The position numbers and the translations under genes are program-made. Shown in pieces: positions 1 to 6,940 of a stretch of 9,045 nt of DNA (the stretch's first letter is position 1; every line of letters begins with the position of its first letter). Source of the stretch: an uncultured Gammaproteobacteria bacterium (GTDB taxonomy: Bacteria; Pseudomonadota; Gammaproteobacteria; GCA-2729495); NCBI GenBank assembly GCA_947258805.1, contig CAMYJV010000124.1, positions 1-9,045 of the forward strand. The letters are read 5' to 3'. Below the pieces are notes generated by a model. It ran no database searches, was not told the DNA's origin, and saw nothing but the letters and a program-made list of their open reading frames with translations.

Positions 1-803
1 ATGGCCATGTCCAGCAGGGAGTGGCCGTAGCGCTGGCAGAGCTCTTTTAGCGCTTCAACCTTGTTGACCTTCTCGTCGGTCGCGAAGGCGCCGGCCGCGA
101 ATTGCTGCCATTTGTTCAGCCGCGTGCCTTCCGGGAATTCCTCGCCCTTCTTGTACTTGCCCGTCAGTAGCCCGCTTTCCAGTGGAAAGTAGGGCAGGAT
201 GCCGAGCCCGAACTTCTCGCATACCGGTATCACGTCTTTTTCGATGTCGCGCGTCAACAGGCTGTAGCGGTTCTGCGCGCTCACGTAGCTATTGATGTTG
301 TCGGTGCGCGCGGTCCACTCGGCGTCGGTGATCTGCCAGCCGTTGTAGTTGGAGCAGCCTATGTAGCGCACCTTCCCCTGGTGAACCAGGTCGTCGAGAG
401 CCCGCAGGGTTTCTTCGACGGGGGTATTGGTGTCGTAAAAGTGGATCTGGTACAGGTCGATGTAGTCGGTACCAAGGCGCTGCAGGCTCGCCTCCACCGC
501 GTGCATGACGTAGCGCCGCGAGCCACCCTGCATGTCGAGGCGTTTTGACGACATGGGCCCGGCAAACTTGGTGGCCACCACCACTTCCGGGCGACGTGCA
601 CCTAAAGCGCGGCCGAGGTACTCCTCTGATTTGCCGCGGTCGCCATAGACGTCGGCCACGTCGAACAGGTTCACGCCCAGGTCCAGGGCCTTGTGCACGA
701 CGGCGGCGGACTCCGCCTCGTCGTTCATGGTGTGAAAGTTCATGCAGCCCAGGCCGACGACGGAGACCTTCAGGCCCGAGTGGCCGAGATTCTTATATTC
801 CAT
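1..803 (-). CDS. Aldo/keto reductase (C-terminus beyond the left edge)
   Basis: Predicted cytosolic NAD(P)H-dependent reductase of carbonyl substrates, with an (alpha/beta)8 barrel. The 267 visible residues carry the family signatures in order: the FDVADVYG segment with catalytic Asp48 and Tyr53, the VVVATK strand with Lys79, and LYQIHFYD with His121, so the Asp-Tyr-Lys-His tetrad is complete. VRYIGCSN (about 145-152) and a Leu-rich SGLLTGKY segment (about 210-217) are also typical. The start ATG at 801-803 has an AAGGA ribosome site seven bases upstream. The open frame reaches the window edge, so roughly the last 50-80 residues are missing if it has usual family length. It begins 42 bp after the acyl-CoA fusion gene on the same strand, suggesting an operon. 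The sequence does not reveal the substrate. Broad family certain; subfamily unknown. Confidence 0.93.
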   Translation of the reverse strand, partial: MEYKNLGHSGLKVSVVGLGCMNFHTMNDEAESAAVVHKALDLGVNLFDVADVYGDRGKSEEYLGRALGARRPEVVVATKFAGPMSSKRLDMQGGSRRYVMHAVEASLQRLGTDYIDLYQIHFYDTNTPVEETLRALDDLVHQGKVRYIGCSNYNGWQITDAEWTARTDNINSYVSAQNRYSLLTRDIEKDVIPVCEKFGLGILPYFPLESGLLTGKYKKGEEFPEGTRLNKWQQFAAGAFATDEKVNKVEALKELCQRYGHSLLDMA

Positions 804-845
804 GCTGTTGTCCTTTTCCGTTGGTCGAAAGCACAGCTTTCGAGC

Positions 846-3170
846 TTAACTTTTCTTCGATTGCGCCCGAGTCGCAATTCGCGTGTCGCGGCGGCTTTGT
901 GCCGCCTCGTAGCGCCTCTTCTCACTGTCCGTCTGCGGCAACACGGGCCGTACCGAGCTTGGTTTGCCGTCCTGATCAAGGGCGACGAATGTCAGGTAGG
1001 CAGAAACGACGTGCCTGTAATCGCCACTATGGCTGTCCTCGGCAGCGACCCGCACGCCGATCTCCATGGAGCTGTTCCATGCCCGGTTGACCGCCGCGTT
1101 GATGATCAAGGTTTCGCCGGCCCGTGCCGGGGCCACAAAATTCAGGCTGTCAACCGCCGCGGTAACGCAAGCCTTGCCGCTGTGCCGTTCAGCCACGATC
1201 AGCGCGATGCGATCGCAAAGACTCATGACGACACCGCCGAACACCGTGTACTTGGAGTTCAGATCGTTCGGAAACACCTTGTAGACGTTTTGGCTCCTCT
1301 CGAGGGCAAATCCGACCAGCCGCTGCAGCGTGCGTTCGCTGAAACTCGCCGGTTGATCGAGCCCCATTCGCGCGATGGCATCGCTATGCTGGTCGCGGTC
1401 GCCGTTCACCAGGGCGGCCGCCAGCGTACGAACGGTCGACCAGGGCCCGGCAGTCTGTGTTTCGAGCCATTCCAGGGCCGCGACCAGTTCCTGCTCTGTG
1501 GCCGTGAGCTCCGTGCCGAGGGGGTAGGCGGGAAAATACGGCTGCAGTTCCCGCCGGTTGAAGATACTACGCAAGGCGTCCGGCGTGTTGCCGCAGGCAT
1601 CTTCAGCAAGCTGGTAGTCCGACCGGAGTTTGCCGGCCTGCTGCGCCTGGCGAATCAGCTGCGGCTGAAAAGCCGAGTCAGCAATACCAATCATCGCATC
1701 AATAACCCCGCGATCCGTGCGACCCCGGGTCGCGGCGATGCCGTATTCAGAGACAAAGACATCTCGATGGTGGCGCGGCACCGTGGCGTGGGAATAGGAC
1801 CAGCGGATGTTTGAACGAGCCACTCCGTCGTGCAGGCGACGCGCACGAACCATCAATATGGATTGCGCATCTGCGAGTGAATGAGCCATCGAGACGAAAT
1901 CGAACTGGCCACCGACACCGCTGACGATGCGGCCGCCCTCCAGGGCATCCGAGACCGCGGTGCCGAGTAAGGTCACCATCATCGTTTCGTTCACGAACCG
2001 CGCCTGCCGACGTTGTTGGCGCTTTCTCTGTTCATCTCCGAACAGCGTATTCACGTGTGAGATGCGTGTCATGTTGATTCGCTGTCTGTCAGCCTCGCTG
2101 AGCGCGGCCAGGCGGCGGTAGAGCTGGGTCGAGCCGATGAAGAAGCCCGCATGGATGACCGCTGCATCGCGCTCGTCTGCTGGCCGCTTGACCAGGCCCG
2201 CCTCGAACAGTGCGAACAGCGCGTCGCTCAACAACTCCGTCGATGCAAACAGGCCTTGCCCGAAGCGCCCGCTTTCGATTGGCAGCGCCGCCCGGCGCGG
2301 TGAGCGGGCGCCCCCGGGGAGCAGTTCCAGTACCTGGTTAAACACCGCTGGCGACTCCTGCCGGAGTATCAGGCAATGGGCGACGGCGTCACTGAGCGAG
2401 CCAATGCCGACTTGCAGCGTGCCGCCATCGGGCACGAGGCTCGCCACGTGCATCGCCGTCGCGTAGTCCGCTGGCGCCACGGGTCGGTTCGGCAGAGTGA
2501 ACAGTGGAAACTCGTACTTGTCAGCATCAAGTACGAAATCAAATCGATCCGCCGGCAATTCTGCATCCCCCGTCATGTAGGGCAGCTGATGGTTGAGCTG
2601 AGCGGCAATTGCAACCGCGCGCCCCTCGCGCCGGGCTTCATCCAGCCGCGGTAACAGGTCCAGTGTGATCTCCGGATTGGCACTCAGGCTGAAGCGGCCC
2701 GGGCTCTCGGGTCGGCTGGTGACGAGTTGCGCGATCACGTTCACACCGAGGTTCAGCAACTCAGCGGTGACCTGGCTGTAGTTGATGCTCGTGTAACTCC
2801 GTTGCACCACGGGGTTGCCGAGATACGCACCGGGACGCAGATAGAACTCGCGGACCTGCACATTGGGCGGCAGCTGGTGTTGCCGAAGTGCCTTCGCATA
2901 CGCGGGGATCGGCCAGTCGGCATACAGGCGGTTTACCAGCGGGGCCAGGAATCGACGTTCCAGCTCGCTTCTGCCCTGCGGTGGTTCCAGCGTGAGTCCG
3001 GTAAAGATCGTGAGCGAGATTGAGCTGTCTGCCGCCGCCCGTTCAAACAACGCGTCGGCAATGTGCACCGCCTTGCCGATGCCGATCGGCAAACCCAGCA
3101 CTATATTGTGGCCGACGGTCTCGATCAGCGCGTCCGCGACGGCGCCGGCAGATTGGAATGTGCGACTCAT
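846..3170 (-). CDS. Acetyl-CoA hydrolase/CoA-transferase-type protein fused to a C-terminal hotdog acyl-CoA thioesterase
   Basis: A 774-residue protein, predicted cytosolic, in two parts. Residues 1 to about 540 resemble the acetyl-CoA hydrolase/CoA-transferase family: GLPIGIGK near 26-33, a CoA-binding-type VGIGSLSDA near 254-262, VSGVGGQFDF at 416-425, and SEYGIAATRGRT at 474-485. Residues about 610-735 form a hotdog acyl-CoA thioesterase domain: N638, the VFGG turn (643-646), and Asp653 where the catalytic Asp of YciA-type enzymes sits, followed by the strand VDSLNFVAPARAGE. The tail (736-774) is charged and probably disordered. The expected role is transfer or hydrolysis of short acyl-CoA. 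However, the position that aligns by eye with the Glu nucleophile of classical members is Met398 in FVNETMMVTLLG, so transferase chemistry is uncertain. The ATG start at 3168-3170 matches the usual family N-terminus; no strong ribosome site precedes it. It is probably cotranscribed with the downstream aldo/keto reductase. Confidence 0.9.
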   Translation of the reverse strand: MSRTFQSAGAVADALIETVGHNIVLGLPIGIGKAVHIADALFERAAADSSISLTIFTGLTLEPPQGRSELERRFLAPLVNRLYADWPIPAYAKALRQHQLPPNVQVREFYLRPGAYLGNPVVQRSYTSINYSQVTAELLNLGVNVIAQLVTSRPESPGRFSLSANPEITLDLLPRLDEARREGRAVAIAAQLNHQLPYMTGDAELPADRFDFVLDADKYEFPLFTLPNRPVAPADYATAMHVASLVPDGGTLQVGIGSLSDAVAHCLILRQESPAVFNQVLELLPGGARSPRRAALPIESGRFGQGLFASTELLSDALFALFEAGLVKRPADERDAAVIHAGFFIGSTQLYRRLAALSEADRQRINMTRISHVNTLFGDEQRKRQQRRQARFVNETMMVTLLGTAVSDALEGGRIVSGVGGQFDFVSMAHSLADAQSILMVRARRLHDGVARSNIRWSYSHATVPRHHRDVFVSEYGIAATRGRTDRGVIDAMIGIADSAFQPQLIRQAQQAGKLRSDYQLAEDACGNTPDALRSIFNRRELQPYFPAYPLGTELTATEQELVAALEWLETQTAGPWSTVRTLAAALVNGDRDQHSDAIARMGLDQPASFSERTLQRLVGFALERSQNVYKVFPNDLNSKYTVFGGVVMSLCDRIALIVAERHSGKACVTAAVDSLNFVAPARAGETLIINAAVNRAWNSSMEIGVRVAAEDSHSGDYRHVVSAYLTFVALDQDGKPSSVRPVLPQTDSEKRRYEAAQSRRDTRIATRAQSKKS

Positions 3171-3293
3171 TTTTGCATCGGATTGTGCCGGATCCCGTCC
3201 CGATTAAGCTAAGCTGTACCTCGACTTAGAGGATACCTGTTTCCACTGTATCTGAAGCGCGCGAAGCCATTTTCGCTACCGGTGTTTCTGCAT

Positions 3294-4421
3294 ATGCCAG
3301 CCACTCACGCAACTGGAAAGAATCGCTGTCGATTGCGGCGCAAAAGCTGGAGCCTGTGGTTGCCGCTGTTCCTGTGCGCGGCCTGCGCGACGCAGCCCGT
3401 GCCGGAAAGCCGACTGGAAGTGGTGGCGGAGCTGGCACAGGGGCCTGGGAACATTGCTGTCACGCCGGACGGGCGGCGGATCATCAGCCAGCACCCGATC
3501 TATCGCCCGCAGATTCGGGTCATCGGGCTGCTGCCAGACGGTTCCGTGCGCCCGTTTCCGAATGCCGAATGGGCGGGCCCGCGAAACGAAGCGGGGGTGG
3601 GCCTGGACGGCGTGCTGGGCATACAGGCTGACCAGGACGGGGTTGTCTGGATGCTCGACAACGGTCGCGGCAGTTCAAGGATTGTTGCCTGGGATACACG
3701 CGCAGATAAGTTGCATAAGATTATCGAAGTGGGCGCACCGGCCAGGGCGCGGCGTTCGTTCTTTAACGACATCGCGGTCGATCCCGTTCATCGCAGCATA
3801 TTCATCACGGATGCAAGCGCGAAAACGCCGGCCATCGTGGTCGTCAGCCTGGATTCTGGCAGCGCACGGCGGGTCCTGGAGCAACATCCGTCGGTCTTGG
3901 CCAAGCCCATCGCGATGCAGATAGGCGACAAGACCTACGCAGTCGATAAAGACGGCAAACCGGTCGCCAGCGTCGGCGTCGACGGTATTACTATCGATCC
4001 GCAGTCGGAATGGGTCTATTACGGCGCGTCCCAGGACACGGACCTGTGGCGCGTGCGAGCGGCAGACCTGGTGGACGAGACGCTCACACATGCTGAACTC
4101 GCCGCGCGGATCGAACGTTACGGCGACCGTCCGGTGTGCGACGGTATCACCATCGACAGCGCTGGCAACGTCTACATTACCGATCTCACCAACTACGCAG
4201 TCGGGGTGGTGGACCCTGCCGGTGAATACCGCATTCTGTATCGGGATGAGCAGCGCCTGAGCTGGCCCGACGGCATGGCCTTTGGTCCGGACGACTACGT
4301 GTACGTGGTATCCAATCAGCTGCACTTGTCGGTGCCCTTCAACCGCGGGAAGGACCTGTCCGAGCCGCCCTTCTACGTGCTGCGCTTTAAAGCGCTGGCA
4401 CCCGGGTCTGTAGGGCGCTAG
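3294..4421 (+). CDS. Major royal jelly/yellow-family (SMP-30-like) beta-propeller protein, probable lipoprotein
   Basis: A 375-residue exported protein. The N-terminus has a basic stretch (CRLRRK) then a hydrophobic segment ending LFLCAAC, an imperfect lipobox with Cys31 as the possible lipidated residue. The rest matches the bacterial MRJP/yellow family over its whole length: GPGNIAVTPDGR, VLGIQADQDGVVWMLD, FFNDIAVD, DGITIDSAGNVYITDL and SWPDGMAFGPDDYVYVV are the blade repeats of an SMP-30-like six-bladed propeller. Some database names for this family include 'L-dopachrome tautomerase-related', but no bacterial reaction can be inferred here. I chose the ATG at 3294. A GTG at 3282 adds four residues, and a TTG at 3333 would give a more compact signal peptide (starting just before RRKSW) with GGAAAG upstream. 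It is divergent from the acyl-CoA fusion gene across 123 bp and convergent with the cysteine-cluster gene. Confidence 0.88.
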   Translation: MPATHATGKNRCRLRRKSWSLWLPLFLCAACATQPVPESRLEVVAELAQGPGNIAVTPDGRRIISQHPIYRPQIRVIGLLPDGSVRPFPNAEWAGPRNEAGVGLDGVLGIQADQDGVVWMLDNGRGSSRIVAWDTRADKLHKIIEVGAPARARRSFFNDIAVDPVHRSIFITDASAKTPAIVVVSLDSGSARRVLEQHPSVLAKPIAMQIGDKTYAVDKDGKPVASVGVDGITIDPQSEWVYYGASQDTDLWRVRAADLVDETLTHAELAARIERYGDRPVCDGITIDSAGNVYITDLTNYAVGVVDPAGEYRILYRDEQRLSWPDGMAFGPDDYVYVVSNQLHLSVPFNRGKDLSEPPFYVLRFKALAPGSVGR

Positions 4422-4458
4422 CTGAGCAACATTGTCGCCAGTTGCCGTCTGGCCTTCA

Positions 4459-4474
4459 CGGCGCATGCGCGCCG
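4459..4474. other. GC-rich hairpin between convergent genes
   Basis: CGGCGC and GCGCCG flank a four-base ATGC loop, giving a perfect 6-bp stem in the 83-bp gap between the royal-jelly-family gene (plus) and the cysteine-cluster gene (minus). A weaker stem (GCCAG/CTGGC, 4437-4453) lies beside it. Neither is followed by a T run on either strand, so it is not a classical intrinsic terminator. It could still pause or protect transcript ends. Confidence 0.3.
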
Positions 4475-4504
4475 GAAAATACGCGTGAGCCCAATATAGA
4501 CTCG

Positions 4505-4978
4505 TCAGAGCTTCAGCGTTGAACGCCGCTGGTCCCGCAGGATCTCTACAATGGTTTCCGCCGGCACGCTGTCACCCTGGCCGATACCCGGGCAGTACTC
4601 CGCGATAGCCGTCCACGCTTTCGCCTTCATGTTCTCCGGCCAGAAGGGCCACGTGCGGCACTGGGTGGGTCGGCTCTCGTACACCGAGCAGCGGCCGTCT
4701 TCCAGGAACCTGCACTCCGCTTCGCCATTATCGAGGTGGAAGAAGCCTTCGGTCTTCGTGCAGTACTGCCGCGTGAACTGCCGTGTAGGTATCCCCAGCG
4801 ACGCCGCCAGTCGGCGGCGATCTTCCAGGGTCAGGTACACGTAGCCGTAGTCGCCGCGACTCACGCAGCACCTGGCGCTGCCCTGGCAGGCAAAGCGGAT
4901 GCCATCGTGCCACCAGGGCCGGCGACGGGAGGGCGCAGCCAGCAGTTTTCTCAGGTCTTTGGCGCGTAGCTGGCGCAC
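4505..4978 (-). CDS. YkgJ-family cysteine-cluster protein (putative metal/Fe-S-binding)
   Basis: About 157 residues, predicted cytosolic, of the CxxCxxCC (YkgJ, 'zinc- or iron-chelating') family, whose molecular function is not established. From the GTG start the cysteines are C31, C37, C38, C73, C89, C97, C107 and C129. Diagnostic stretches are FACQGSARCC, CSVYESRPTQCRTWPFW and YCPGIGQG. Within the first cluster the usual middle Cys is Ser (CQGSARCC); from memory this is a recurring subfamily pattern, not damage. Start choice is uncertain: an ATG at 5029 would overlap the upstream HiPIP gene by 79 bp, whereas GTG at 4976-4978 overlaps by only 28 bp and still leaves a short lead before the conserved WWHDGIRFAC. 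The overlap implies translational coupling with the HiPIP gene. The pairing suggests a role in metal or cluster handling for that protein, which is inference. Confidence 0.85.
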   Translation of the reverse strand: MRQLRAKDLRKLLAAPSRRRPWWHDGIRFACQGSARCCVSRGDYGYVYLTLEDRRRLAASLGIPTRQFTRQYCTKTEGFFHLDNGEAECRFLEDGRCSVYESRPTQCRTWPFWPENMKAKAWTAIAEYCPGIGQGDSVPAETIVEILRDQRRSTLKL

Positions 4979-5409
4979 CAGCCTTGAGCGTTGACCTGCT
5001 TGCCCGGGAATAGCGTGCACAGGCCCCATTCCTCGTCCGCCTTGCCCTGGTACAGACTGCAGTTACGGCAAATCTGCCCCGACTGGTAACGCGGGTACTT
5101 GGCAGTATCCACGGTTGTGGCGTCATGTTTGTATCCGAGCGCGACGGCGATCGGGTCGTCTTCGCTCAATTTGGCCAGCTGTGAAGTCGACGAGGGCGTT
5201 GCCGATTCCGGCATCGCCTGCGGCGCGGCAGTTTCTGCCGGCGGCGGTGCCGCTGGGGGTGCAGCCGGAGCAGGCGCGGGTTTTTGGGCGGGCGGCGACT
5301 GGTCGCCGGAACACGCGACAAGGCCGGCCACGGGTAACAGCACCACACCGCTGCTCAGTGCGCGGAGCAGGTCCCGTCGCGATGTGGATGGTTGGGCCAG
5401 TTTATGCAT
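4951..5409 (-). CDS. High-potential iron-sulfur protein (HiPIP) with Tat signal and probable lipid anchor
   Basis: A 152-residue periplasmic electron carrier precursor. Residues 8-17 (STSRRDLLRA) form a twin-arginine Tat motif, followed by a hydrophobic stretch ending LVAC, a good lipobox with Cys33. Residues 38-75 are an Ala/Pro-rich linker. The mature domain (about 80-152) has the four cluster ligands C114, C117, C131 and C145. The segment from C131 to Y148 fits the HiPIP signature (C, seven residues, V, three residues, GWC, two residues, Y). HiPIPs carry one [4Fe-4S](3+/2+) cluster and shuttle electrons from bc1-type complexes to reaction centres, oxidases or other acceptors. Ser after Cys33 predicts outer-membrane rather than inner-membrane retention by the usual Lol rule. 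The ATG at 5407-5409 has GGAG seven bases upstream. No photosynthetic gene is visible, so the redox partner is unknown. It overlaps the downstream cysteine-cluster gene by 28 bp. Confidence 0.93.
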   Translation of the reverse strand: MHKLAQPSTSRRDLLRALSSGVVLLPVAGLVACSGDQSPPAQKPAPAPAAPPAAPPPAETAAPQAMPESATPSSTSQLAKLSEDDPIAVALGYKHDATTVDTAKYPRYQSGQICRNCSLYQGKADEEWGLCTLFPGKQVNAQGWCASYAPKT

Positions 5410-5462
5410 CAGGGGTCTCCGGTCATCGTTGTGCGTATCGGCCAGCGACGTGAGTCACTGCT

Positions 5463-5491
5463 CGCATAGTGTGATCGCGGCAGCCGGTCAA
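5463..5491 (-). promoter_or_regulatory. Candidate sigma70-type promoter of the HiPIP gene
   Basis: On the minus strand TTGACC (5491 to 5486, five of six matches to the -35 consensus) is followed by exactly 17 bases and then TATGCG (5468 to 5463, three of six, keeping the key TA at positions 1-2). Transcription would start near 5456, leaving a leader of about 47 bases that contains the GGAG ribosome site. The spacing is ideal but the -10 is weak. The 153-bp gap before the HiPIP gene makes a separate promoter likely. Confidence 0.4.
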
Positions 5492-5533
5492 GCGCAAGGG
5501 CGGTTTACCCGTTGGGAAGCTGGCACGTTCATC

Positions 5534-5548
5534 GTCTCCGTCGGAGAC
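5534..5548. repeat. Short perfect palindrome just downstream of the membrane-protein gene
   Basis: GTCTCCG and CGGAGAC flank a single base; as RNA this gives at least a 6-bp stem with a 3-base loop. It starts 14 bases past the stop codon of the minus-strand membrane-protein gene, where a 3' hairpin is expected. No T run follows it on the minus strand, so it is at best a weak terminator or transcript-end stabiliser. Confidence 0.35.
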
Positions 5549-5562
5549 AGGCAAGACGCCAC

Positions 5563-6420
5563 TTAATCGATTTTCGCCGTGCGCCGGACAATGGCCTTGA
5601 GGCCCTCCGCCAGCAGCCAGAGAAACAACAACGGCATGATGACAGTCTGGAGCACGAAGATGACAATCAGATTGATGATGTGTTCCGTGGCCTTCGATAC
5701 ACGTTCTCCCAGCGCCTCCATCCGAGCCTCGACATCCAGAGCGTCCAGCGACTGGTCGAGCCAGTTGCCGAAGCGGTCCATGATGGAATCGTCGGCGGTC
5801 GGCGGCGGCGTGAACTCTTCGTTAGCGGACTCGATTTCTGCGCTGGTGGCCTCCAGCGCCTGCACGGCCGCCATTTGCTCCGCGGCCAGGAATTGATCGA
5901 AGACCAGGTTCGTGGCAATGATCAGCACGGGCACCGCAAAGCGCAGGAATACTGTCGTCAGCAGCACCCGCATCGCAACGCTGGCCGCCTTGCTGGTGGC
6001 GCGGCCCGGCCACCACAGCGTTGCGAGCAGCAGCGCGCCAGCCGCAAGCAGGGCCGCGCTGGTGCCCCACCAGCCGGTAATATCGAGCAGCACGTTTTGC
6101 AGGCCGAGAGAGCTGGTGGCCACGAGCATGACGGTCGAGAAGCGCTCCACCAGGTCATTGATCGGGTCAAGGATCTGGCCCAGGGAGAAAATCACGCCCA
6201 CGCCGGCCGGCTCGACCGCAACTTCCGTGCCCTGGGCAACGGAGATCACGCCGTTCAGGGTGCGCGCCGCCGCGAAGGTGACCAGCGCCCGGGCAAACGC
6301 GCGTTCGGCATAGTCTTCGCCCACGGTATCCACCCAGCCCGTCGTGGCCGCCAGCGCGACGACCAGGGTGGCCAGGGTCCAAATTAGCTTGGCTCGCGTA
6401 CTGGCTGGGGCCGGGTCCAT
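5563..6420 (-). CDS. Integral membrane protein of unknown function, downstream of the small heat-shock gene
   Basis: A 285-residue protein, not assigned to a named family. By eye it has a hydrophobic segment near the N-terminus (about 12-30), two more around 118-137 and 150-175, and one near the C-terminus (about 246-270). The stretch ALVTFAAARTLNGVISVAQGTEV (about 45-67) and GQILDPINDLVERFSTVMLVA (about 81-101) look like conserved re-entrant or amphipathic regions; I have a loose memory of similar 'hypothetical protein' sequences in other proteobacteria. Between the last two membrane segments lies an acidic, helix-rich region (about 178-245) with a Pro-rich break (EEFTPPPTADD), possibly coiled-coil. 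The C-terminus is basic (IVRRTAKID). The ATG at 6418-6420 was preferred to the TTG one codon upstream; neither has a clear ribosome site. It starts 37 bp after the heat-shock gene, so cotranscription and a link to envelope stress are plausible but unproven. Confidence 0.8.
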   Translation of the reverse strand: MDPAPASTRAKLIWTLATLVVALAATTGWVDTVGEDYAERAFARALVTFAAARTLNGVISVAQGTEVAVEPAGVGVIFSLGQILDPINDLVERFSTVMLVATSSLGLQNVLLDITGWWGTSAALLAAGALLLATLWWPGRATSKAASVAMRVLLTTVFLRFAVPVLIIATNLVFDQFLAAEQMAAVQALEATSAEIESANEEFTPPPTADDSIMDRFGNWLDQSLDALDVEARMEALGERVSKATEHIINLIVIFVLQTVIMPLLFLWLLAEGLKAIVRRTAKID

Positions 6421-6457
6421 CAACAGGATGGTGCCGGATTTTCGCCACCGGTGCTGC

Positions 6458-6940
6458 TCATTCCGTAGCCTTCGGGGCCTCGATCTTCAGCAGGCCATTC
6501 GCGAACCTGGCAGACACGGCTTCCACATCGATGGCGCATGGCAACTCCACACGCCGGCACACGTCGTGGCTGGAGAATTCGGTCCACCGTAAGATGGCAA
6601 GTCGTCTGGAGTCCCGTTTCTTGCGCTTCGACCGACGTGCGGCCTTGACGATCAATTCCCGGGGGTTGGCCGTTACCATGACGTCACGCCGCTTGAAACC
6701 CGCCAGCGCTACGCGCAGCGAGAACGAATCTTCGGTTTCTACGAGTTCCGCCGCTGGCCAGCCGAACTCCTTTTCTGCCGCGACCCAGTCGGCAAGCGCG
6801 TGCCCGTTGCTCGCCCCACGACCGGCGAACAGTTCATAAGCACGGTCACGAATGCGGCCGATCAGGTTATCGAATTCGGCAAAAACGGGCAGCGTCCGGT
6901 CATCGACAACCGCCACTTTATGTACCTGGAGTCTGGACAT
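6458..6940 (-). CDS. Small heat-shock protein (Hsp20/alpha-crystallin) with N-terminal DUF2934-like segment
   Basis: A 160-residue protein. Residues about 27-58 (IGRIRDRAYELFAGRG ... DWVAAEKEF) match the DUF2934 helical pattern. Residues about 62-157 form an alpha-crystallin domain: WPAAELVETEDSFSLRVALAGF, strands around MVTANPRELIVKA, and the diagnostic ARFANGLLKIEAPK at 144-157. Such proteins are ATP-independent holdases for unfolding proteins. Two features depart from the classic form. The loop that normally follows RELIVKA is strongly basic (ARRSKRKKRDSRR, about 101-113). The protein also ends a few residues after the domain (PKATE), without the IXI tail motif that drives higher oligomers. 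The reading frame is continuous through the basic loop, so it is not a local frameshift. The start is strongly supported: AGGAG lies six bases before the ATG at 6938-6940. It is first in a likely two-gene unit with the membrane protein and divergent from the Trp-rich gene. Confidence 0.9.
   Translation of the reverse strand: MSRLQVHKVAVVDDRTLPVFAEFDNLIGRIRDRAYELFAGRGASNGHALADWVAAEKEFGWPAAELVETEDSFSLRVALAGFKRRDVMVTANPRELIVKAARRSKRKKRDSRRLAILRWTEFSSHDVCRRVELPCAIDVEAVSARFANGLLKIEAPKATE

Noticed and set aside
693..1814. A 373-residue open frame on the plus strand
   Set aside because: It lies antisense to the well-supported CoA-transferase/thioesterase gene and shows no recognisable domain. Long antisense frames are expected in GC-rich coding DNA.
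3675..4466. A 263-residue minus-strand open frame
   Set aside because: It lies entirely antisense to the royal-jelly-family gene, which has a full-length family match on the plus strand.
4978..5029. Upstream ATG start for the cysteine-cluster protein at 5029
   Set aside because: It would overlap the HiPIP coding region by 79 bp and add residues without family similarity. Its ribosome-site-like GAGGA directly abuts the ATG with no spacing.
5512..6387. A 291-residue plus-strand open frame rich in Arg, Gln and His
   Set aside because: It is antisense to the membrane-protein gene. Its composition is that of a reverse-strand shadow, with no hydrophobic core or motif.
6600..6660. Local frameshift suspected from the basic loop of the heat-shock protein
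   Set aside because: Family-typical sequence resumes in the same frame on both sides (RELIVKA before, RWTEFSSHDV after), so the basic loop is a genuine in-frame segment.
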